This document shows positions 1-5,380 of a stretch of DNA of 61,802 bases, in pieces. Origin of the DNA: an uncultured Clostridia bacterium (lineage in GTDB: Bacteria > Bacillota > Clostridia > TANB77 > CAG-508); the NCBI GenBank assembly GCA_947627185.1, contig CANQVF010000010.1, forward strand, positions 1 to 61,802. The letters are read 5' to 3'. The first letter of the stretch is position 1. Each line of letters opens with the position of its first letter. The translations under genes and the position numbers were made by a program. Below the pieces are notes generated by a model, which was not told the DNA's origin, ran no database searches, and saw only the letters and a list, made by a program, of their open reading frames with translations.

Positions 1-2
1 TA

Positions 3-215
3 GAAGATGTAACTTTAGATGATGTAGATGAAATAAGTTCTATAAAAATAGATAGAAGAAAATCAAGTAATGAAAGAATATTAGATTTTATTATGAAAGT
101 AAAAAATCCTTATATATTTAAGGTAAATGGCAAATTAGTAAGAATTAGTTTTTCTGATACAGATAAAACTGCAGAAGATTGTCTGACTAATGTTTTAATG
201 AATTTATATAGATAA
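3..215 (+). CDS. C-terminal part of a small hypothetical protein, cut by the window edge
   Basis: A 70-codon open frame runs from the window edge to a TAA at 213-215. No start is visible, so the 5' end lies outside the window. The visible part has an acidic stretch, a basic helix-like segment, then a segment reading NPYIFKVNGKLVRISFSD and ending in LMNLYR. By recollection this resembles short accessory proteins carried by Firmicutes conjugative or transposable elements, but the family cannot be confirmed. It ends 31 bp before the radical SAM gene. Confidence 0.55.
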   Translation, partial: EDVTLDDVDEISSIKIDRRKSSNERILDFIMKVKNPYIFKVNGKLVRISFSDTDKTAEDCLTNVLMNLYR

Positions 216-246
216 GTTTTGATTAAAAAAATGAAGGGATGAAATT

Positions 247-1083
247 ATGGAGATAAAAGAGATAGTTGTTAATGATTATTTAACTAAATCAAATTTACCA
301 TCCAGTGATTATGTAATTAATCCATATGTTGGATGTTCACATGGATGTAGATACTGCTATGCTTCTTTTATGAGAAGATTTACTGGTCATAAAGAAAATT
401 GGGGAGATTTCATTGATATAAAAAAATGCAATAAAAAGATTAATTTAAAAAAAATCTCTGAAAAAAAAGTCTTTTTGTCTTCAGTTACTGATTGCTATAA
501 TGAATTAGAGAAAAAGTATCTTATTACAAGAAAAATATTGAAAGAGTTAGTTGATTCAGACTGTTATCTATCAATATCTACAAAGTCTAGTTTAATTTTA
601 AGGGATATAGATTTATTGAAGCAAATGAAAAATCTAACAGTAAGTATTTCTATAAATACTTTGAATGAAAAATTTAAAAATGATATGGATAATGCTAGCA
701 CCATTAAAGAGCGATTAAATACTCTTAAAGAATTGCATAAAAATGGAATATATACAGTTTTATTTATGTCCCCTATATTTCCTTATATAACTGAATGGAA
801 AAAAATTATCGAAGAATCAAAAGAATATGTAGATGAATATTGGTTTGAAAATCTTAATTTAAGAGGAAGTTATAAAAAAGATATTTTAGATTACATCAAA
901 GATAATTATAAAAAAATATATCCAAAGTATATAGAAATATATGATCAAAAGAATAATAACTATTGGGAAACTTTAGCAGATGAAATTAATAATTATTGCG
1001 GAGCGAATAATATAAAATATGTAAATTATTTTTATCATAAAAAATTGGTAGAAAAAAAGAAAGAGAGCGTAAAAAATGGATAA
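247..1083 (+). CDS. SPL-family radical SAM protein
   Basis: This 278-residue protein has the radical SAM motif CxxxCxxC at C30, C34 and C37, embedded in NPYVGCSHGCRYCYA, the form typical of the spore-photoproduct-lyase-like (SPL/Rv2578c) group. The motif should bind a 4Fe-4S cluster and cleave S-adenosylmethionine to a radical. The substrate is unknown. It is shorter than true SplB (about 340 aa) and shows no obvious SplB substrate region, so DNA photoproduct repair is not claimed. The start follows an AAGGGATG ribosome binding site. The stop overlaps the next gene by 8 bp, so the two are probably co-translated. Confidence 0.8.
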   Translation: MEIKEIVVNDYLTKSNLPSSDYVINPYVGCSHGCRYCYASFMRRFTGHKENWGDFIDIKKCNKKINLKKISEKKVFLSSVTDCYNELEKKYLITRKILKELVDSDCYLSISTKSSLILRDIDLLKQMKNLTVSISINTLNEKFKNDMDNASTIKERLNTLKELHKNGIYTVLFMSPIFPYITEWKKIIEESKEYVDEYWFENLNLRGSYKKDILDYIKDNYKKIYPKYIEIYDQKNNNYWETLADEINNYCGANNIKYVNYFYHKKLVEKKKESVKNG

Positions 1084-1537
1084 TATAAAAGAATTCTTAA
1101 TAGAAGCAAAGAAACAAACTTATGCAAATGAAGGAGTAGAAAAAGTTAGTAGTTCAAGATCTGGGTCTAAAGATTATGAATATAAGAAAGATAATCTGAT
1201 TTATCACGATACTTATTTTGGTGGTACAAACTTTATTGGAGAAGAAGTAGTTTATTTAGATAATAAGATATATTGGGCAATGAATTATTATGGTGTGACG
1301 TTAGATGAAAAATTAGGCGAAGAAGCAATGGATAGTGTTTTGCGCCCTGCTTTAATGCTTGTAGGAGAAGATAATAATGTAATTCCTGTAAGAGGGCCAA
1401 AAGAATTTGATAATGGCGAGTACAAATATACTTTTGAGGTAAAAGGGGATTTAGATTATTTTAGTGGTATTGAAATAATTTATAAAAATAATAAGAAGAT
1501 TTACGAGTTAAAATGTAATGGTGGATTAATTAAGTAG
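1076..1537 (+). CDS. DUF5680-like protein
   Basis: This 153-residue soluble protein starts inside the end of the radical SAM gene (8-bp overlap), which implies translational coupling. Recognisable blocks are FLIEAKKQTYA at the N-terminus, SRSGSKDYEY, a YHDTYFGG segment, WAMNYYG and a C-terminal end in GGLIK. These match my memory of the DUF5680 family, which has no established biochemical function. No catalytic motif, signal peptide or membrane segment is visible. Operon position suggests a partner role to the SPL-like enzyme, which is inference only. Confidence 0.7.
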   Translation: MDNIKEFLIEAKKQTYANEGVEKVSSSRSGSKDYEYKKDNLIYHDTYFGGTNFIGEEVVYLDNKIYWAMNYYGVTLDEKLGEEAMDSVLRPALMLVGEDNNVIPVRGPKEFDNGEYKYTFEVKGDLDYFSGIEIIYKNNKKIYELKCNGGLIK

Positions 1538-1559
1538 TATTACAAAGGAAGTGATTTAA

Positions 1560-2444
1560 ATGGACAACCGACAAAATTCGACAAATATCAACTGGTATCC
1601 AGGTCATATGGCAAAAACAAGAAAACAAATAGAAGAAGATTTAAAATTAATAGATATTGTAATAGAAATTTTAGATGCAAGAATACCGATTTCTAGTAGA
1701 AATCCGGAAATAGTAAAGTTAACTAAAAATAAGAAAAAAATTATTTTACTTAATAAGTCTGATTTAGCAGATGAAAATACAAATAAAAAATGGAAAGAAG
1801 TATTTTCTAAAGAGGCGCCAACACTTTTAACAGATGCAAATTCAGGAAAAGGAATAGAAAAAATAACAAAAAAAGTTAATGAATTAATGAAAGATGAAAT
1901 AGAAAGACAATATGCAAGAGGAAGAATTAAAAAAACAATTAGGATAATGATTTTAGGAATTCCAAATGTAGGAAAATCTTCTTTAATAAATAGAATTTCT
2001 AAAAAAAGCAAATTAGAAGTAGCAAATCGTCCAGGAGTAACAAAGTCAAAACAGTGGATAAGAATAGAAAATAATCAAGAACTTTTAGACACACCTGGGG
2101 TATTATGGCCAAAATTTGAAAGCCAAGAAGTAGCTTTAAACTTAGCTTTTACTGGAACAATTAAAGATGATATATTAGAGATTACTGAAATTGCTTACGA
2201 ATTATTGAAAATTTTGTATAATAAATATAGAGTGAATTTAGCTGAAAGATATAAAATAACTAATGATGATTTCACTCAAATTGAAAATTCTAGTAATAAA
2301 ATTTATTCATTAATGCAATTAATAGCAAAAAAAAGAGGAGCATTAGTTGCAGGAGGAAATATAGATGATGAAAAAATATCTAAAATTATTTTAGATGATT
2401 TTAGAAATTGCAAATTAGGAAAAATAAGTTTAGAAGAACCATAG
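1560..2444 (+). CDS. rbgA: Ribosome biogenesis GTPase RbgA (YlqF)
   Basis: This is a circularly permuted GTPase that acts late in 50S subunit assembly. The N-terminal signature NWYPGHMAKTRK is followed by motifs in permuted order: G4 NKSD (65-68), G1 GIPNVGKS (133-140), then G3 DTPG (177-180). Length 294 aa is normal for the family. The C-terminal helical ANTAR-like region is present, with KKRGALVAGG near the end. The start is preceded by AAGGAAGTG. The following mini-RNase III gene (mrnC) also acts on 50S maturation, so the neighbourhood fits. Confidence 0.95.
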   Translation: MDNRQNSTNINWYPGHMAKTRKQIEEDLKLIDIVIEILDARIPISSRNPEIVKLTKNKKKIILLNKSDLADENTNKKWKEVFSKEAPTLLTDANSGKGIEKITKKVNELMKDEIERQYARGRIKKTIRIMILGIPNVGKSSLINRISKKSKLEVANRPGVTKSKQWIRIENNQELLDTPGVLWPKFESQEVALNLAFTGTIKDDILEITEIAYELLKILYNKYRVNLAERYKITNDDFTQIENSSNKIYSLMQLIAKKRGALVAGGNIDDEKISKIILDDFRNCKLGKISLEEP

Positions 2445-2590
2445 AAATTTTAAATAATTGAAGTAATATAAATTTAAATTTTTTTGATTTTGATTAATAT
2501 AAAAGACTAAAATATTGATGAATTTAAAATAAATATAGAAAAGGAGAATTGGTTATTAAATTAAAATAATTAAAATAACTAAAATATGAA

Positions 2591-2986
2591 ATGGAATTTA
2601 TAAAAAGAGAAAAAAATATAGAAGATGCAAAGTTATTATCACCATTAGTTTGGGCTTATGTGGGAGATAGTGTGTATGAATTATTTATAAGAACAAAACT
2701 AACAAATAATTCAAATGCAAAACCACATAAATTACATATAGAAGCAATAAAATATGTTAAAGCTAAAGCTCAAGCTGAGATTTTAGAAAAAATAAATGAT
2801 AAATTAACAGATGAAGAAAAAGATGTTGTAAGAAGAGGAAGAAACACAGAAAACCATCATGTTGCTAAAAATGCTAATGTTGCTGATTATGCACAGTCAA
2901 CTGCTTTTGAAGCTTTAATTGGATATTTATATTTAACAAAACAAGATAAACGTTTAGAGGAAATTCTTAAGCTTTGTATTGACTAA
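2591..2986 (+). CDS. mrnC: Mini-ribonuclease III
   Basis: This is a single RNase III catalytic domain without a dsRNA-binding domain, 131 aa, as expected for Mini-III, which matures 23S rRNA ends. The signature LVWAYVGDSVYELF carries the catalytic Asp (D26), and the second acidic motif lies in FEALIGYLYL. An in-frame TAA at 2576 forces the start to 2591 or later, yet no Shine-Dalgarno sequence lies within the usual distance. The nearest AAAAGGAG is about 45 bp upstream, so initiation may be inefficient or unusual. Confidence 0.93.
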   Translation: MEFIKREKNIEDAKLLSPLVWAYVGDSVYELFIRTKLTNNSNAKPHKLHIEAIKYVKAKAQAEILEKINDKLTDEEKDVVRRGRNTENHHVAKNANVADYAQSTAFEALIGYLYLTKQDKRLEEILKLCID

Positions 2987-3023
2987 AAAAATAAAATATG
3001 TTATAAATAAATAGCTAGTAAAT

Positions 3024-3098
3024 GGCCCCTTGGTCAAGCGGCTAAGACGCCACCCTCTCAAGGTGGAATCATGGGTTCGATTCCCGTAGGGGTCACCA
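3024..3098 (+). tRNA. tRNA-Glu (anticodon CUC)
   Basis: A complete cloverleaf can be drawn. The 7-bp acceptor stem is GGCCCCT/AGGGGTC with one G-U pair. The anticodon stem is CCACC/GGTGG with loop CTCTCAA, giving anticodon CUC. The T-stem encloses TTCGATT. Discriminator A and the CCA end are encoded. The CUC anticodon reads GAG, a rare codon in this AT-rich genome. It is followed by a strong terminator and borders the accessory block. Confidence 0.95.
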
Positions 3099-3114
3099 AA
3101 TCTGTAAACATAGT

Positions 3115-3155
3115 AATAGCAAGACTTTCATAAATGTTTGTCTTGCTATTTTTTT
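3115..3155 (+). terminator. Intrinsic terminator after tRNA-Glu
   Basis: An 11-bp perfect stem, AATAGCAAGAC (3115-3125) with GTCTTGCTATT (3140-3150), is followed by seven or more T residues. It lies 17 bp after the tRNA CCA end and should terminate the tRNA transcript. Confidence 0.9.
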
Positions 3156-3325
3156 ATTATTATCACTATTTTATCATATTAGTGCTTTAAAGAAAGATAA
3201 TAAATCTTATTAATAACTTCAATTTTCATTTTTGAGATTTTTGTAAACAAAGTCATTTTTTACCAAAATGAATAAGTATATTTTGCTCGTTTTAGAATTA
3301 ACTGAACAAAAAGAAAATGAAATCA

Positions 3326-3354
3326 TTGATAAAATACAAGATTTATAGTATAAT
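3326..3354 (+). promoter_or_regulatory. Sigma-A type promoter for the broken TA pair
   Basis: TTGATA (3326-3331) and TATAAT (3349-3354) are separated by exactly 17 bp. Transcription should begin near 3361. This excludes longer upstream starts for the next gene and supports ATG 3395. Confidence 0.65.
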
Positions 3355-3394
3355 AATAAAAATTCTTATTTTCAAAAAAGGTGACATTTATAAA

Positions 3395-3565
3395 ATGAAA
3401 GAAATGATATTACAAATGATTCAAAATTTACCTTATAATGTTTCAGATGAAGAAATTGCAGAGATATTACTTTTAATTGGTAGTATTATAAAAGGTTATA
3501 AACAAGCAGAAGATGGGGCAAGTATAACAACAGAACAATTATTAAAGGAAATAGCAAAATGGTAA
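3395..3565 (+). CDS. Small antitoxin-like protein upstream of a ParE/RelE-like remnant
   Basis: This 56-residue soluble protein reads MKEMILQMIQNLPYNVSDEE at its start and TTEQLLKEIAKW at its end. The ATG follows AAAAAAGGTG at a good distance and lies downstream of a 17-bp-spaced promoter. It overlaps by 7 bp a broken reading frame that looks like the first residues of a ParE/RelE toxin. That arrangement is typical for an antitoxin gene, and length and charge fit. No fold is recognised, so the role rests on context. Confidence 0.55.
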   Translation: MKEMILQMIQNLPYNVSDEEIAEILLLIGSIIKGYKQAEDGASITTEQLLKEIAKW

Positions 3566-3648
3566 TAAAATGGACACCGTTAGCAATAGAATGATTACAA
3601 AATTTTGTTGAGATGTCAAAAAAGGAGAGCCAAATATATGGAAAATAA
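3559..3648 (+). pseudogene. Remnant of a ParE/RelE-family toxin gene
   Basis: The frame starts at ATG 3559, overlapping the antitoxin-like gene, and reads MVIKWTPLAIE, an in-frame TGA at 3592, then LQNFVEMSKKES before diverging and stopping at 3646. The opening is very like ParE-type toxins (short basic strand, xKWTPxAxxDL, helix). Both the internal stop and the missing C-terminal two thirds show the toxin is dead. The downstream end runs into the MntA gene, whose ribosome binding site lies within this remnant, so the MntA/HepT pair appears to have replaced the rest of the toxin gene. Confidence 0.6.
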
Positions 3649-3985
3649 AATTTATACATTTGAAGAAATAAAAACAATTACCAAACCAATATTTGAAAAA
3701 TATAATATAAAAAAAGCTTACTTATTTGGCTCTTATGCAAGAGGAGAGGCAAAACCAGATTCGGATATAGATATAATGATAGTAAAAAAAGATTCAAAAA
3801 TAGTGACATTATTAAATTTAGCAGAATTTGAAGAAGAATTGGAAAATGTATTAAATAAAAAAATAGATGTAATAATAGAAGAAACATATACAGAAGAAAT
3901 TATGAGTGAAAATAAATATGGGAAATTAGCAAAAGAAATATTTTATAAAGAAGTTCAAAAAGATAGGAGAGTGTTATATGACTAA
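3638..3985 (+). CDS. mntA: MntA-like minimal nucleotidyltransferase antitoxin
   Basis: This 115-residue polymerase-beta-fold nucleotidyltransferase has the motif GSYARG (31-36) followed by SDIDIMI with metal-binding D43 and D45 (the GSx10DxD pattern). In the known MntA/HepT system such proteins act as antitoxins that AMPylate a tyrosine of the HEPN toxin. ATG 3638 follows an AAAGGAG site, and longer in-frame starts lack one. The gene overlaps hepT by 8 bp, the usual arrangement of this type VII toxin-antitoxin system. Confidence 0.85.
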   Translation: MENKIYTFEEIKTITKPIFEKYNIKKAYLFGSYARGEAKPDSDIDIMIVKKDSKIVTLLNLAEFEEELENVLNKKIDVIIEETYTEEIMSENKYGKLAKEIFYKEVQKDRRVLYD

Positions 3986-4346
3986 TTTAGATAGAAAGAC
4001 AACAATTTTATTACATATTCAAAAATATTGTACAGAAATAGAAGAAAATTTTAAATTTTTTGGAACACATTTAGAAGTTTTTAAAGAAAATAATATATTT
4101 AGAGATTCAATATCAATGAAAGTTTTTCAAATAGGAGAACTTACAAAAGAATTAGATAAAAATTTTAATGAGTTTATAAAAAGGACAGAAAATGAAGTGC
4201 CTTGGAAAAATATTATTCGTATGAGAGAAAGATTTGCACATCATTATGGAGATATGAATTTGGAAATTATATTTGATACTGCTTTAAATGATATACCAAA
4301 ATTAAATGAATTTATAAAAAAAGAATTAGAAAATAATATAGACTGA
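3978..4346 (+). CDS. hepT: HepT-like HEPN ribonuclease toxin
   Basis: This 122-residue all-helical HEPN (DUF86) protein carries the RNase motif Rx4HxY: R83, then ERFA, H88, H89, Y90. These residues form the active site in HepT toxins, and the tyrosine is the residue AMPylated by MntA. The 8-bp overlap with mntA supports a functional pair. Everything needed for activity appears intact, unlike the broken ParE-like pair just upstream. The 27-bp exact repeat starts at its stop codon. Confidence 0.85.
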   Translation: MTNLDRKTTILLHIQKYCTEIEENFKFFGTHLEVFKENNIFRDSISMKVFQIGELTKELDKNFNEFIKRTENEVPWKNIIRMRERFAHHYGDMNLEIIFDTALNDIPKLNEFIKKELENNID

Positions 4347-4372
4347 TTTTTGCAACACAAATATAAAAAATG
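4346..4372 (+). repeat. 27-bp exact direct repeat, copy 1
   Basis: The 27 bases here, beginning ATTTTTGCAACAC and ending ATAAAAAATG, are identical to 9519-9545. Copy 1 begins at the last base of the hepT stop codon. Copy 2 abuts a truncated winged-helix gene fragment. Such a shared stretch next to a truncated gene suggests a recombination or insertion boundary. Confidence 0.8.
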
Positions 4373-4406
4373 CTTGAATTTAGGCAAAAACTCCTTATCT
4401 ATCAGG

Positions 4407-4420
4407 GTAGGGGGTCACCA
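4407..4420 (+). repeat. Imperfect duplicate of the tRNA-Glu 3' end (possible att remnant)
   Basis: GTAGGGGGTCACCA here matches the tRNA 3' end GTAGGGGTCACCA (3086-3098) apart from one extra G. The 1.3 kb between the two copies holds only toxin-antitoxin genes. No integrase is present, so this is a suggestive but short match. Confidence 0.4.
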
Positions 4421-4423
4421 TTT

Positions 4424-4458
4424 AAGATGAAAAAGTTAACCTTTTTCATCTTCTTTTA
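4424..4458 (+). terminator. Intrinsic terminator after mntA-hepT
   Basis: AAGATGAAAAAG (4424-4435) pairs with CTTTTTCATCTT (4441-4452), followed by a T-rich run. A diverged copy of this hairpin and its left flank occurs at 13275-13307. Confidence 0.85.
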
Positions 4459-4520
4459 TTATCTTGAATTATTTTAAAAATTATAATATTATATTAATGA
4501 TTAGATAAATAATAATTTGT

Positions 4521-4549
4521 TTGACAAATTTTTAATTTTTTGTTAAAAT
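4521..4549 (+). promoter_or_regulatory. Sigma-A type promoter for the DUF2798-like gene
   Basis: TTGACA (4521-4526) is separated by 17 bp from TAAAAT (4544-4549). The predicted start near 4556 gives a leader of about 125 nt before the coding region. Confidence 0.7.
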
Positions 4550-4555
4550 TTTTAC

Positions 4556-4682
4556 TGTTAAAAAATAAAAAAGAAGACACATGTAGTGCTTTGCACGTAA
4601 ATCTGATAACAGAGCTTTTTATGTTAGAAATTTACGTACAAAAATTATATGTGTTTTTTTGTCTTTTAGAAAGGAGATTAAA
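4556..4682 (+). promoter_or_regulatory. Structured 5' leader, candidate riboswitch or attenuator
   Basis: The leader folds into nested helices. An outer stem pairs AAGACACAT (near 4573) with ATGTGTTTTTTTGTCTT just before the ribosome binding site. Inside it ACGTAAAT pairs with ATTTACGT, and inside that TAACA pairs with TGTTA. A competing hairpin, GTGC-TTT-GCAC, shares bases with the middle stem. The outer stem is followed by T-rich sequence, so it could act as a terminator, and the AAAGGAG site lies immediately after. It does not match any riboswitch class I can recall. Confidence 0.5.
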
Positions 4683-5261
4683 ATGCCAGAAACAAAATTT
4701 CAAAGATTAATATTTGCATTAATAACAGTAATTATAACTGTGCCTTGTTTTGTTTTTTATTGTTCTTCTTATGAAGCAGGAGGATTTACAATTGATATAA
4801 TAAAAAACTCTGTTATATTTATTCCAATTGAATTTATACTTGCATATCTATGTGAAATTTTTATAGGTAGTCCTTTATCTGTAAAATTAGCATTAAAAGC
4901 AATGCCACCACAAAAAAATTCTCCTATGATGGTAGAAACAGCAATAATATGTGCAACAGTAGGTATTATGTGCCCATTAATGAGCTTTTTAGCAACAATT
5001 TTGTATAATGGAATTATTGCAGTTGGTATATATCATCAAATAAGTTTTTTATATTTTATGATAAATTTTATACCATTTTGGCTACAAAAAGTTGTATTAA
5101 ATTTTCCATTTGCTTTATTATCACAATTATTCTTTATACAACCTCTTACAAGAACAATATTCAAAAATATATTTTCAAAAAAATCAAAAGAATATAATAT
5201 TGAAAATGAGCAAGAATTGATTGAATCTACAGAAACAATTCCATCAGATATAACGAAGTAG
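4683..5261 (+). CDS. DUF2798-like integral membrane protein
   Basis: This 192-residue protein has about four hydrophobic segments arranged as two similar halves. Each half begins with a short polar stretch followed by a long helix (FALITVIITVPCFVFY in the first, TAIICATVGIMCPLMS in the second). The pattern resembles tandem DUF2798 domains, whose function is unknown. ATG 4683 follows GAAAGGAGATTAAA. The gene sits behind a structured leader and ahead of the magnesium-transporter gene mgtA, so a link to ion or stress homeostasis is possible but unproven. Confidence 0.6.
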   Translation: MPETKFQRLIFALITVIITVPCFVFYCSSYEAGGFTIDIIKNSVIFIPIEFILAYLCEIFIGSPLSVKLALKAMPPQKNSPMMVETAIICATVGIMCPLMSFLATILYNGIIAVGIYHQISFLYFMINFIPFWLQKVVLNFPFALLSQLFFIQPLTRTIFKNIFSKKSKEYNIENEQELIESTETIPSDITK

Positions 5262-5280
5262 GCATAATAAAATATTAAAT

Positions 5281-5317
5281 AAGAAGATATTAATTAAATT
5301 GTTAATATCTTCTTTAT
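5281..5317 (+). terminator. Intrinsic terminator
   Basis: AAGAAGATATTAA pairs with TTAATATCTTCTT and is followed by TTATT. It separates the DUF2798-like gene from mgtA. Confidence 0.75.
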
Positions 5318-5318
5318 T

Positions 5319-5356
5319 AAATTTGTTAAATAATATATAATCAATTTAACAAATTT
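5319..5356 (+). promoter_or_regulatory. Perfect 12-bp inverted repeat upstream of mgtA
   Basis: AAATTTGTTAAA (5319-5330) and TTTAACAAATTT (5345-5356) are exact complements separated by 14 bp that contain TATATAAT. The repeat lies 25 bp before the mgtA start and flanks a possible -10 element, so it could be a repressor operator or a leader hairpin. Confidence 0.5.
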
Positions 5357-5380
5357 AATAAATTGTCAAGGAGATAGAAT

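Noticed and set aside
247..1083. Spore photoproduct lyase SplB
   Set aside because: The protein is too short and lacks a recognisable SplB substrate region. Only SPL-type radical SAM membership is supported.
3268..3348. A 26-codon ORF (MNKYILLVLELTEQ...) before the antitoxin-like gene
   Set aside because: It has no ribosome binding site and its end overlaps the TTGATA/TATAAT promoter. It may be a gene remnant but is not supported as a gene.
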